DNA from: SCUD01 sp036824505
Lineage (GTDB): Bacteria; Pseudomonadota; Gammaproteobacteria; Steroidobacterales; Steroidobacteraceae
Direction of reading: 5' to 3'
Assembly (NCBI GenBank): GCA_036824505.1
Contig: DAITAA010000026.1
Location: forward strand, 1-39,610
Length of the DNA stretch: 39,610 bases
Shown here: piece by piece, positions 7,715-15,813 of the stretch
How the letters are laid out: every line of letters begins with the position of its first letter
Position numbering within the stretch: the stretch's first letter is position 1
The notes under the pieces: generated by a model
Database searches by the model: none
What the model saw: only the letters and a program-made list of their open reading frames with translations
Told to the model about the DNA's origin: nothing
Program-made: the position numbers and the translations under genes

Positions 7715-9883
7715 TCAGCCTGCCCCCACGGCCTGCGCGGCCCGGGTCATCTGCAATGGCGATGCGCGGCGGACTATCGCGTCAACCTGGTAGAGCGGCA
7801 GCTCGCTCGTGGTCCCGCCACGGGCTGCGCTGATCGCGCGCTTGCCGGCAAATCGTCCGTCGTACGCAACATCGCCGATGAGGCGGCGCAGCTCTTCCTG
7901 GATCCCGGACGAGCTTTCGTAGTCGTAGCCGTCGAGATCAAGCAGGTTGCCCAGCACGCGCAGGATCTTCCAGCCGGGCCGCGCCTCCCCGACCGGGCGC
8001 GCACAGCCCTGAAACTCCTGCCAGCGCCCCTCCGCGTTCACATAGCTGCCGGAGGTTTCCGCAAATGTCCCCATCGGCAACAGGATTTGCGCGCTCTGCA
8101 TCAGCGACATGCTTGCATAGGGCGTGACCGCGATGACCTGCTTGCAGGATGCCAGGCGTGTCGCTGCATCGGCCGCTCCGAAATCGTGCTCCGGCTCAAT
8201 GCCGCCGAACAGCAGGCAGGTGGCCAGCGGCGATTCGAGCATCTGGCGCACATTCATGCCGGCCTGCGAATCCCGCCGCCCGCCGGGCAGTCGGTGCGGC
8301 AAGGCACCGGCGAGCGCGGCGCCCGCGGCATTGCCGCCATCCGGGAGGTAGCCAAGAGTCGCGCCGGTGAGCGCCGCAAGGGCCGCCGCGGCCGCCCGCA
8401 GGTCGGCGAATCTCGTGTGCCGCATCGCGATTCCACCGAGCACGATGGCACTGCGACCCGCGGCGAGCGATGCGACGACCGCGCGGTGCGCGTCGGACGC
8501 CGCCCCGGATGCAGCGAGCGCAGCGACCGTCTGCGCTGCTGCGCCACCGCTGCGCTCGATCGCGGCGCGGAGCATGCCCGCGAGTTCGGCGAGCAGGTCT
8601 GCCGGCTTGACGACAATCTGGCTGGCGACCGGGAAATGCAGTTCTTGTGGTGACGTCGCCAGCAGGCTGACCTGGGCACCGCGGAGTGCGGCCTTGCGCA
8701 CGCGATGCGCCAGCAACGGCGCCTGCTCGCGAACGTGACAACCGACCAGCAGCAGGCCCGTCAGTGATTCGATCTCGCTCAATGCAAGCCCGAGCCCCGG
8801 CCAGGCGGGATCGTGATCCTGATCCGTGAAATCCTGCTGCCGCAGGCGCGTGTCGATATTGTGCGAGCCCATGCCGCGCGCGAGCTGCCCGAGCAGGAAT
8901 AATTCCTCGGTCGTGGCCGACGGCGAACCGAGGAAGCCGATCTTGCCGGCATCGCGATCTGCAGCGGCCTTCAAGGCATCGGCGGTCACGGTCAGCGCCT
9001 GTTCCCATGACGCATCCCGCCAGCGGCCTTCGACGCGCATCATCGGCGACTGCAACCGGTCCGCGGAATAAATTCCTTCGTATGAGAACCGGTCGCGATC
9101 GGCGATCCAGGTCTCGTTGATGGCGTCGTTGTGCCGCGGCACGACGCGCATCAGGCGGCCGCGCAGCACATGACCATAGAGATTCGTGCCCACGGCGTCA
9201 TGCGGCGACACGAGCGCGTGCTCGGTCATCTCCCAGGACCGGGCGCGATGCCGGAAAGGCTTTGAATTCAGGGCACCGACCGGGCAAAGGTCGATCACAT
9301 TGCCGGAGAGCTCGTGATCGACGCCGCGCTCGATCCAGGTCCCGATTTCCATGTCCTCGCCGCGACCCAATGTGCCGAGTTCCTGCAGGCCGGCAATTTC
9401 GGCCGTGAAGCGCACGCAGCGCGTGCAGTGAATGCAGCGGGTCATGTCGGTCGAGATCAATGGGCCAAGGTTCTTGTCCTTGACAACGCGCTTGCGCTCG
9501 TCAAAGCGCGATGAGGAACTGCCGAAACCGAGTGCCAGGTCCTGCAGTTCGCATTCGCCGCCCTGGTCGCAGATCGGGCAATCGAGCGGGTGATTGATCA
9601 GCAGGAATTCCATCGTCGCCTTCTGGGCGGCGAGCGCGCGCGGCGAGCGAGTGAAGACCTTCATGCCCTCGAAGACCGGCGTCGCGCAGGCCGGCATCGG
9701 CTTGGGCGATTTCTCGATCTCGACAAGGCACATGCGGCAGTTGGCCGCGATTGACAGCTTCTCGTGGTAGCAGAAGCGTGGCACGTAGATTCCCGCGACG
9801 TCGGTCACCTGCATGACCATCTGCCCCTTGCGCGCCTGCAAGGGCCGGCCATCCACCTCGATGTTGACCAGATCGTCGCTCAT
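7715..9883 (-). CDS. nuoG: NADH-quinone oxidoreductase subunit G
   Basis: Largest peripheral-arm subunit; it holds cluster N1b, [2Fe-2S] (C38, C49, C52, C66), cluster N5, [4Fe-4S] with its histidine ligand (H98, C102, C105, C111), and cluster N4 (C150, C153, C156, C200). The remaining part is a degenerate molybdopterin-oxidoreductase fold. At 722 residues it resembles the shorter alphaproteobacterial and mitochondrial 75-kDa type rather than the 908-residue E. coli protein; I see no extra cysteine set for the N7 cluster. The start overlaps the nuoF stop (ATGA). Confidence 0.97.
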   Translation of the reverse strand: MSDDLVNIEVDGRPLQARKGQMVMQVTDVAGIYVPRFCYHEKLSIAANCRMCLVEIEKSPKPMPACATPVFEGMKVFTRSPRALAAQKATMEFLLINHPLDCPICDQGGECELQDLALGFGSSSSRFDERKRVVKDKNLGPLISTDMTRCIHCTRCVRFTAEIAGLQELGTLGRGEDMEIGTWIERGVDHELSGNVIDLCPVGALNSKPFRHRARSWEMTEHALVSPHDAVGTNLYGHVLRGRLMRVVPRHNDAINETWIADRDRFSYEGIYSADRLQSPMMRVEGRWRDASWEQALTVTADALKAAADRDAGKIGFLGSPSATTEELFLLGQLARGMGSHNIDTRLRQQDFTDQDHDPAWPGLGLALSEIESLTGLLLVGCHVREQAPLLAHRVRKAALRGAQVSLLATSPQELHFPVASQIVVKPADLLAELAGMLRAAIERSGGAAAQTVAALAASGAASDAHRAVVASLAAGRSAIVLGGIAMRHTRFADLRAAAAALAALTGATLGYLPDGGNAAGAALAGALPHRLPGGRRDSQAGMNVRQMLESPLATCLLFGGIEPEHDFGAADAATRLASCKQVIAVTPYASMSLMQSAQILLPMGTFAETSGSYVNAEGRWQEFQGCARPVGEARPGWKILRVLGNLLDLDGYDYESSSGIQEELRRLIGDVAYDGRFAGKRAISAARGGTTSELPLYQVDAIVRRASPLQMTRAAQAVGAG

Positions 9884-11184
9884 GCCACGGCCTGTGCCGG
9901 TGCGTCAACGATGCTCTGGCCGCCATGCTCGATCATGTATTCGAACTCGTGGCGGAAATGGCGCAGGAAGCTCTGCACCGGCCAGGCCGCGGCATCGCCG
10001 AGCGCGCAGATCGTGTGACCTTCGATCTGGTTCGCAACCTGCACGAGCAGATCCAGGTCGGCGTGACGCCCCTCCCCGGCCAGGATACGGCGCAGCATGC
10101 GAGTGAGCCAGCCGGTGCCTTCGCGGCACGGCGTGCACTGGCCGCAGGATTCGGCCATGTAGAAGCGCGAGATGCGCTCCAGCACTCGCACCATGCAGGT
10201 GGTCTCGTCCATCACGATGACCGCTGCCGAGCCCACCGCGGAACCGGCCTTGCGCAGCGCATCGAAGTCCATCGTGCAATCCATGATCAACGCGGCGGGA
10301 AGCACCGGTACCGACGAGCCACCGGGTATCACGGCCTTGAGGCGGCGGCCGCCACGCACGCCACCACAGATGTCGAGCAACTCGCGAAACGGGATACCCA
10401 TCGAGAGCTCGTAGTTGCCCGGCCGGTTGACGTGCCCGGAAACCGAGAAAATCGTCGTGCCGCCGGAGTTCGGCACACCGAGCTCGGCGAACCATTTTGC
10501 GCCCTTGCGCATGATTGCCGGCACGGCCGCAAAACTCTGGGTGTTGTTGACCGTGGTTGGCCGGCCGTAGAGGCCGAAGCTCGCGGGGAATGGCGGCTTG
10601 AAGCGCGGCTTGCCGGGCTTGCCTTCCAGCGACTCGAGCAATGCCGTTTCCTCGCCGCAGATATACGCGCCGGCCCCGGCAACGCTGTGCAGGTCGAAAT
10701 CGATGCCCGAGCCCTTGATGTCGCGGCCCAGCAGCCCGTCGCGATAGGCCTCTTTCAGCGCGCCTTCGAATCGTGGAATGGGTTCGGCGAGAAATTCGCC
10801 GCGAATGTAGTTGTAGCCGACCGTCGCGCCCATCGCGTAGCCGCCGATCGCCATACCTTCGATGATCGAGTGCGGGTTGTAGCGCAGGATGTCGCGGTCG
10901 TGGCAGGTGCCCGGCTCGCTCTCGTCCGAGTTGCAGACCACGTACTTCTGACCCGGCGCATTGCGCGGCATGAAGCTCCACTTGACGCCGGTGGGAAACC
11001 CCGCACCACCACGGCCGCGCAGTCCCGATGCCTTCACCTCTTCGATGATCGCCTCGCGCGGCGTCTTCTCGCGCAGGATCTTTTCCCAGGCCTGGTAGCC
11101 GCCGCACTTGCGGTAGACCTCGAGCGTCCAGCTGTGCGCATGCTGCAACGGCTCGAACACGACCTGATTCAGCGCGCGCGGCAT
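9880..11184 (-). CDS. nuoF: NADH-quinone oxidoreductase subunit F, NADH/FMN-binding
   Basis: NADH dehydrogenase site of complex I: it binds NADH, FMN and cluster N3. In the 434-residue product the nucleotide loop GLRGRGGAGFPTGVKW is at 54-69, a second binding segment GAGAYICGEETALLESLEG at 170-188, and the [4Fe-4S] ligands are C347, C350, C353 and C393 (ESCGQCTPCREGT...C). It starts 4 bases after nuoE and overlaps nuoG, so the three NADH-module genes nuoE, nuoF and nuoG form a tight unit. Confidence 0.98.
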   Translation of the reverse strand: MPRALNQVVFEPLQHAHSWTLEVYRKCGGYQAWEKILREKTPREAIIEEVKASGLRGRGGAGFPTGVKWSFMPRNAPGQKYVVCNSDESEPGTCHDRDILRYNPHSIIEGMAIGGYAMGATVGYNYIRGEFLAEPIPRFEGALKEAYRDGLLGRDIKGSGIDFDLHSVAGAGAYICGEETALLESLEGKPGKPRFKPPFPASFGLYGRPTTVNNTQSFAAVPAIMRKGAKWFAELGVPNSGGTTIFSVSGHVNRPGNYELSMGIPFRELLDICGGVRGGRRLKAVIPGGSSVPVLPAALIMDCTMDFDALRKAGSAVGSAAVIVMDETTCMVRVLERISRFYMAESCGQCTPCREGTGWLTRMLRRILAGEGRHADLDLLVQVANQIEGHTICALGDAAAWPVQSFLRHFRHEFEYMIEHGGQSIVDAPAQAVA

Positions 11185-11188
11185 CGGC

Positions 11189-11668
11189 TCACTCCACGCC
11201 GTCGAGCACCTTGATCGCCGATTCGGGCGTCAGGTTCTCGTGATAGACGTGATCGACCATCATCATCGGCGCGTTATTGCAGGCCGCCAGGCATTCCTCC
11301 TCGCGTTTCAGATAGATCCTGCCGTCCGGCGTGCTCTCGCCGGTGCGAATGCCGAGGTGACGCTCGACGGCCGCGACAATCCGGTCAGCGCCACACAGCA
11401 TGCAGCTGATATTCGTGCAGATCGAAACGTGAATGCGGCCCACAGGCTTCGTTTCGAGCATCGAATAGAAACTCGCGACCTCATAGACCTGGATCGGCGG
11501 CAGCCCGAGATAGGCTGCGATGGCGTCCATCAGTTCGTTGGTCAGATAGCCATGATTCTGGTGCTGCGCTGCGCGCAACGCCGCAATGACTGCCGAACGG
11601 CGGTTCTGCGGCGGAAACTTGGCGAGCCAGTGATCGATTTCCTGACGTGTGTGCTCGGTCAGAATCAC
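11189..11668 (-). CDS. nuoE: NADH-quinone oxidoreductase subunit E, [2Fe-2S]
   Basis: 24-kDa-type subunit carrying cluster N1a beside the FMN. The 159-residue product has the thioredoxin-like [2Fe-2S] ligands C84, C89, C126 and C130 (C-x4-C and C-x3-C). I place the start at the GTG of 11668, which overlaps the nuoD stop as GTGA and has GGGGAG upstream. The longer open frame to 11890 is out-of-frame nuoD sequence rich in Arg and is not family-like. Confidence 0.95.
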   Translation of the reverse strand: MILTEHTRQEIDHWLAKFPPQNRRSAVIAALRAAQHQNHGYLTNELMDAIAAYLGLPPIQVYEVASFYSMLETKPVGRIHVSICTNISCMLCGADRIVAAVERHLGIRTGESTPDGRIYLKREEECLAACNNAPMMMVDHVYHENLTPESAIKVLDGVE

Positions 11669-12918
11669 CGGTCGATCTCCCCGAATACGATGTCCATGGT
11701 CCCGATGATCGCGACCACGTCGGCGAGCATGTGGCCGCGAACCAGCTCGTCCATCGCCGAGAGGTGCGCAAAGCCGGGCGCGCGACATTTCACCCGGTAG
11801 GGCTTGTTGGCGCCGTCCGAGACCAGCCAGATGCCGAATTCGCCTTTTGGCGCTTCGACGGCCGCATAGGTTTCGCCTTCCGGCACGCAATAGCCCTCGG
11901 TAAACAATTTGAAGTGATGGATCAGCGATTCCATGTCGCCTTTCATTTCGCTGCGACTCGGCGGCGTGACCTTGTGGTCATCGAGCATCACCGGGCCGGG
12001 ATTGGCGCGCAGCCAGTCGACGCACTGCCGGATGATCCGGTTGGACTGCCGGAACTCCGCGACCCGGCACAGGTACCGGTCATAGCAATCGCCATTGACG
12101 CCGACCGGCACGTCGAAGTCGACGCGATCGTAGGCGGCATACGGCTGCTTCTTGCGCAGGTCCCATTCGACACCGGAGCCGCGCAGCATCGGGCCGGTGA
12201 AGCCGAGTTGCAGCGCACGTTCAGGCGTCACGACACCAATGTTGACGGTGCGTTGCTTCCAGATCCGGTTCTCGGTCAGCAGCGTCTCGTACTCGTCGAC
12301 GCAGGCCGGAAAACGATCGGTGAAATCCTCGATGAAATCGAGCATCGAGCCGGAACGGGCTTCATTTCGCCGCGCCGTGTCCTTGTCGCTGCGCCAGCGT
12401 GATGGCTGATAACGCGGCATTGCATCGGGCAGGTCCCGGTACACGCCGCCAGGCCGATAATAGGTCGCATGCATGCGCGTGCCGGAGACCGCCTCGTAGC
12501 AGTCCATCAGGTCCTCGCGCTCCCGGAATGCGTACAGGAAGACCGTCATCGCGCCGATGTCGATCGCGTGCGAACCGATCCACAGCAGATGATTCAGGAT
12601 CCGGGTGATCTCGTCGAACATTACGCGGATGTACTCGGCGCGTTCCGGCGGCCGGATGCCAAGCAGGTTCTCGATCGCGCGCACGTAGGCATGCTCGTTG
12701 CACATCATCGACATGTAGTCGAGGCGGTCCATGTAGCCGATCGACTGGTTGAACGGCCTGGACTCCGCGAGTTTTTCCGTTGCCCGATGCAGGAGACCAA
12801 TGTGCGGGTCGGCCTTCTGGATCACTTCGCCGTCCATTTCCAGGATCAGGCGCAGCACGCCGTGGGCCGCCGGATGCTGCGGTCCAAAATTCAGCGTGAA
12901 ATTCTGGATTTCAGCCAT
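11665..12918 (-). CDS. nuoD: NADH-quinone oxidoreductase subunit D, 49-kDa type
   Basis: Peripheral-arm subunit related to the large subunit of NiFe hydrogenases; with NuoB it forms the quinone-reduction site. The 417-residue product starts with the hallmark FGPQHPAAHG segment (residues 11-20), followed by the HIGLLHRATEKL and YMDRLDYMSMMCNE motifs. The C-terminus ending DIVFGEIDR is typical. nuoC and nuoD are separate genes here, not fused as in E. coli. Its start overlaps the nuoC end by 8 bases and its stop overlaps nuoE. Confidence 0.98.
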   Translation of the reverse strand: MAEIQNFTLNFGPQHPAAHGVLRLILEMDGEVIQKADPHIGLLHRATEKLAESRPFNQSIGYMDRLDYMSMMCNEHAYVRAIENLLGIRPPERAEYIRVMFDEITRILNHLLWIGSHAIDIGAMTVFLYAFREREDLMDCYEAVSGTRMHATYYRPGGVYRDLPDAMPRYQPSRWRSDKDTARRNEARSGSMLDFIEDFTDRFPACVDEYETLLTENRIWKQRTVNIGVVTPERALQLGFTGPMLRGSGVEWDLRKKQPYAAYDRVDFDVPVGVNGDCYDRYLCRVAEFRQSNRIIRQCVDWLRANPGPVMLDDHKVTPPSRSEMKGDMESLIHHFKLFTEGYCVPEGETYAAVEAPKGEFGIWLVSDGANKPYRVKCRAPGFAHLSAMDELVRGHMLADVVAIIGTMDIVFGEIDR

Positions 12919-13600
12919 CGGCTTTCGGCCCCGGCGCCATGTGTTTGAGGTCCTTGCGGATCACCTTCGGCACCGTGACCCGCGGCTCGATGCTGACCGG
13001 CTCGTAAACAACGCGGCCCTTGGCCGGGTCGTATCGGACCTCGACGTTGCCGCACACCGGGAAGTCCTTGCGGAACGGATGCCCGATGAAGCCGTAATCC
13101 GTCAGTATCCGGCGCAGGTCCGGATGGCCGCGGAACAGGATGCCAAACAGGTCGAAGGCTTCACGCTCGTACCAGCTCGCCGATGCCCAAATTCCGGTGA
13201 CGGAATCGAGCATCGGTGGCTCGCCGGGACCGCAATGGCAACGGACCCGCAGCCGCACATTCCGCTTGACCGACAGCAGGTGGATGACGACTGCGAATCG
13301 CGGCCGCCCCTCGATGGGCTGTGCTGTCCCGCGCTCGACGCCGCGGCTGAAGCCGGTGGAGGTCGCCTGCTCCGTGGTCCATTCCGAGCGGCCAAATTCC
13401 AGGTAGTCGATTCCGGACAGGTCCGTCAGCTGCTCGAAGGACAACTCCGGCAGGTCGCGCAAGTCGCGGCAGACGGCCACGAGCTGCTCCGGCGAGACTT
13501 CGATTGCAAGCTCGGTGGGGAGCGAGGCGACGCGCTTCGCGCGCGCGCCGATCCGGGTTTCGAGGGCCTCTGCTGTTGAAGCGAGTCTGCTCATTCTCAT
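12911..13600 (-). CDS. nuoC: NADH-quinone oxidoreductase subunit C, 30-kDa type
   Basis: Peripheral-arm structural subunit without cofactors. The product is 229 residues from the ATG at 13600, which overlaps the nuoB stop as ATGA; another ATG two codons on at 13594 is possible. The family signature WYEREAFDLFGI(L)F...HPDLRRILTDYGFIGHPFRKDFP is complete. A longer in-frame start at 13684 would lie entirely inside nuoB and is rejected. Confidence 0.95.
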   Translation of the reverse strand: MRMSRLASTAEALETRIGARAKRVASLPTELAIEVSPEQLVAVCRDLRDLPELSFEQLTDLSGIDYLEFGRSEWTTEQATSTGFSRGVERGTAQPIEGRPRFAVVIHLLSVKRNVRLRVRCHCGPGEPPMLDSVTGIWASASWYEREAFDLFGILFRGHPDLRRILTDYGFIGHPFRKDFPVCGNVEVRYDPAKGRVVYEPVSIEPRVTVPKVIRKDLKHMAPGPKADG

Positions 13601-14088
13601 CCGCGCGCGATGGTGCTGGTGCGGCGGATCTTGTCCTGAAGCTGGAGGATTCCGTAGATCAGGGCCTCGGCGGTCGGCGGACAACCCGGCACATAAATAT
13701 CGACGGGCACGATGCGGTCGCAGCCGCGCACGACACTATAGGAATAGTGGTAATAGCCGCCGCCATTCGCACAGGACCCCATCGAAATCACCCAGCGCGG
13801 CTCGGCCATCTGGTCGTAGACCCTGCGCAAGGCCGGGGCCATCTTGTTGACCAGCGTGCCCGCGACGATCATCACGTCGGACTGGCGCGGGCTGCCACGG
13901 AACACGACGCCGAAGCGATCGAGGTCGTAGCGGGATGCGCCCGCATGCATCATCTCGACGGCGCAGCACGCAAGCCCGAATGTCATCGGCCAGAGCGAAC
14001 CGGTTCGCGCCCAGTTCATCAGGCTGTCAACCGTCGTCGTGACGAATCCCCTGCCCTGGATGACCGGCGACTCGCTGCTCAGTCCCAT
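13597..14088 (-). CDS. nuoB: NADH-quinone oxidoreductase subunit B, cluster N2
   Basis: PSST-type subunit holding the terminal cluster N2, which reduces quinone. The 163-residue product has the adjacent cysteines C41 and C42 in FGLACCAVEMM, then C106 (GSCANGGG) and C136 (VPGCPPTAEAL). The ATG at 14088 overlaps nuoA by 10 bases. The open frame continues upstream to 14493 only as a shadow of nuoA and intergenic sequence. Confidence 0.97.
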   Translation of the reverse strand: MGLSSESPVIQGRGFVTTTVDSLMNWARTGSLWPMTFGLACCAVEMMHAGASRYDLDRFGVVFRGSPRQSDVMIVAGTLVNKMAPALRRVYDQMAEPRWVISMGSCANGGGYYHYSYSVVRGCDRIVPVDIYVPGCPPTAEALIYGILQLQDKIRRTSTIARG

Positions 14089-14435
14089 TCGAGCGCCCCT
14101 TTCTTCCATTCGTAGATGAATCCGACCACGAGAATGGCCAGGAACACGCCCATCGAGAGCAGCCCGAATCCGCCGATCGCGTCGAGCGAGACTGCCCACG
14201 GGAAGAGAAAGGCGATTTCGAGGTCGAAGATGATGAACAGGATTGCGACGAGGTAATAGCGCACATCGAACTTGGTGCGCGAATCCTCGAATGCGTCGAA
14301 GCCGCATTCGTAGGGAGAGAGTTTCTCCGCATCCGGGCGTCGCGGACCCAGCACGAAGCCGAGCACCAGCAGCATCACCCCGAAGGCGCCGGCCACGGCC
14401 AGGAATATCAGTATGGGCAGGTAATTCTGCAGCAC
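14079..14435 (-). CDS. nuoA: NADH-quinone oxidoreductase subunit A
   Basis: Small membrane subunit (ND3 homologue) with three helices, at the junction of the two arms of complex I. The 118-residue product contains the conserved loop SPYECGFDAFEDSR with its cysteine, and the acidic helix FIIFDLEIAFLFPWA. The start is a GTG at 14435 with no good Shine-Dalgarno sequence. It is the first gene of the 14-gene nuo block and lies about 105 bases after tRNA-Leu, a gap that holds a symmetric regulatory-looking site. Confidence 0.96.
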   Translation of the reverse strand: MLQNYLPILIFLAVAGAFGVMLLVLGFVLGPRRPDAEKLSPYECGFDAFEDSRTKFDVRYYLVAILFIIFDLEIAFLFPWAVSLDAIGGFGLLSMGVFLAILVVGFIYEWKKGALEWD

Positions 14436-14482
14436 TGTGTGGACCGTTGCAGGCTACGCCGGGGCGCGCAAAAACATCGCGC

Positions 14483-14488
14483 ATTGTA
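14483..14488 (-). promoter_or_regulatory. Possible -10 element (TACAAT) for nuoA
   Basis: Read on the minus strand, TACAAT lies about 48 bases before the nuoA start. No good -35 hexamer is found 16 to 18 bases upstream (TCCCAA at best), which would fit an activator-dependent promoter. A promoter here would free nuo from the secG-tRNA transcript. Evidence is sequence resemblance only. Confidence 0.3.
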
Positions 14489-14522
14489 ACCATGCGCAGG
14501 GTCCCTTGGGATACCCGTGCAG

Positions 14523-14536
14523 ATGATCTAGATCAT
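14523..14536. promoter_or_regulatory. Perfect 14-bp palindrome, FNR/Anr-box-like
   Basis: The palindrome ATGATCTAGATCAT has the TGAT-N4-ATCA core of the FNR/Anr/CRP-superfamily box (TTGAT-N4-ATCAA) with both outer bases changed. It lies between tRNA-Leu (4 bases away) and nuoA. nuo operons are oxygen-regulated in several proteobacteria, so a regulatory role is plausible but inferred. Its centre is about 53 bases upstream of the start point implied by the TACAAT at 14483-14488, which is not a classical activator position. Confidence 0.35.
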
Positions 14537-14540
14537 GTAA

Positions 14541-14625
14541 TGGTGCCGGCGGTCGGACTCGAACCGACACGGGTTTCCCCACTAACCCCTCAAGCTAGCG
14601 CGTCTACCAATTCCGCCACGTCGGC
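14541..14625 (-). tRNA. tRNA-Leu (GAG)
   Basis: An 85-base class II tRNA with encoded CCA and discriminator A73, as expected for leucine. The anticodon loop TTGAGGG gives GAG, reading CUC and CUU. The long variable arm (GGGGAAACCC core) and T-loop TTCGAGT are clear. The acceptor stem GCCGACG / CGCCGGC pairs except for an A5.C68 mismatch. It lies between secG and nuoA on the same strand, a position seen in many gammaproteobacteria, and is probably processed from the secG-nuo transcript. Confidence 0.96.
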
Positions 14626-14650
14626 AACAGAAATCAAGCAATCGCCCGGG

Positions 14651-15028
14651 TCACTGGCCGGTCGGCGCCGCAGGTGCAGTCGCAGGATCCGGCAGCTTTG
14701 GCACCGTATCGCTGTCCACATCGGCCGGCGCCGGCGCGGGCGTTGCAGGCTCGGTCACGAGCTGGTCAACCAGGCTGCTGGGCTCCTTCGCCTGCGGCCT
14801 CGTCGCAAACCAGGCCAGCGACAGGCTCGTCATGAAGAACAGCGTCGCCAGCACCGCCGTCACCTTCGAAAAGAAGGTCGCCGAGCCGCGTGCACCGAAT
14901 ACCGTGCCCGATGCTCCGGCGCCGAATCCCGCCCCGGCATCGGCACCCTTGCCCCGCTGCAGCAGCACGAGCCCGATGATCGCGACGCACAGAATGCCGT
15001 GAAATATCGTGATCAGGTGCTGAATCAT
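14651..15028 (-). CDS. secG: Preprotein translocase subunit SecG
   Basis: Non-essential small subunit of the SecYEG inner-membrane channel. The 125-residue product has the two expected helices (about residues 5-22 and 52-73) and the conserved loop VLLQRGKGADAGAGFGAGASGTVFGARGS in between. The C-terminal 45 residues are rich in Pro and Ala, a disordered tail common in this family. The ATG start is 28 bases after tpiA, and tRNA-Leu follows 25 bases downstream. Confidence 0.96.
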   Translation of the reverse strand: MIQHLITIFHGILCVAIIGLVLLQRGKGADAGAGFGAGASGTVFGARGSATFFSKVTAVLATLFFMTSLSLAWFATRPQAKEPSSLVDQLVTEPATPAPAPADVDSDTVPKLPDPATAPAAPTGQ

Positions 15029-15056
15029 GGTTGCCTGCTATTGGGTTGCCCCGCGA

Positions 15057-15812
15057 TCACTCGCCGACCGCGGTGCAGATCCTGCCAAATTCGTCCGCCT
15101 TCAGCGACGCACCGCCGATCAGGCCGCCATCCACATCCGGTTTCGCGAACAGCTCCACGGCGTTTGACGCCTTGACGCTGCCCCCGTAGAGAACCCGAAG
15201 GGAAGCCGCGATTGTAGCATCTTTTTCCGCAATCCGGCCCCGGATCAGGGCATGCACGTCCTGCGCCTGCTCGGGAGTCGCGGTACGTCCCGTGCCGATT
15301 GCCCAGACCGGCTCGTAGGCCACGACCGCAATGCTGAATCCGGCGACGCCGGCGACACCCAGCACGGCTTCAAGCTGCCGGGTGACGATCGCGTTCGTCG
15401 CGCCACGCTCGCGTTCCTCGAGGGATTCGCCGACACAGAGGATCGGTACCAGCCGCTGACGCAGGACGGCGACAAATTTCCGCGCGACCAGGGAATCGTC
15501 TTCGCGATACAGGGCGCGCCGCTCGGAATGACCGACGATGACGAATCGGCAGCCGACGTCCGCGAGCATCGCAGCCGAAACTTCGCCGGTATGGGCGCCG
15601 ATGTCCTCCGCGCAGACATCCTGGGCGCCCAGCAAGATCTTGCTGTCACGCAGGCGCAGGCCCACTTCAGACAGATAGACGAATGGCGGGCACACTGCCA
15701 CTTCGGCCATACCACCGCCCGCGTCGATCGTGATCAGCTCGTCGATCAGCCGGCCCGCCTCGGCGCGGCTGCCATGCATTTTCCAGTTGCCAACCACCAA
15801 TGGCCGTCGCAT
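15057..15812 (-). CDS. tpiA: Triosephosphate isomerase
   Basis: Interconverts dihydroxyacetone phosphate and glyceraldehyde 3-phosphate in glycolysis and gluconeogenesis; cytosolic TIM barrel. The 251-residue product has the catalytic residues N9, K11, H95 (IVGHSERR) and E167 (AYEPVWAIGTG, with the mobile loop 6), and the phosphate-binding LYGGSVKASN. The start is the ATG at 15812, one base after the glmM stop codon; an in-frame extension to 15890 lies inside glmM. Confidence 0.98.
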   Translation of the reverse strand: MRRPLVVGNWKMHGSRAEAGRLIDELITIDAGGGMAEVAVCPPFVYLSEVGLRLRDSKILLGAQDVCAEDIGAHTGEVSAAMLADVGCRFVIVGHSERRALYREDDSLVARKFVAVLRQRLVPILCVGESLEERERGATNAIVTRQLEAVLGVAGVAGFSIAVVAYEPVWAIGTGRTATPEQAQDVHALIRGRIAEKDATIAASLRVLYGGSVKASNAVELFAKPDVDGGLIGGASLKADEFGRICTAVGE

Positions 15813-15813
15813 A

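Noticed and set aside
9925..11214. 429-codon plus-strand open frame opposite nuoF
   Set aside because: Same shadow pattern; all NuoF motifs are intact on the other strand.
14464..14486. GCGCG...TTTTT...GCGCGC stem-like sequence between tRNA-Leu and nuoA
   Set aside because: The T run lies in the loop rather than after the stem and the stem is short, so it does not look like a terminator for the tRNA.
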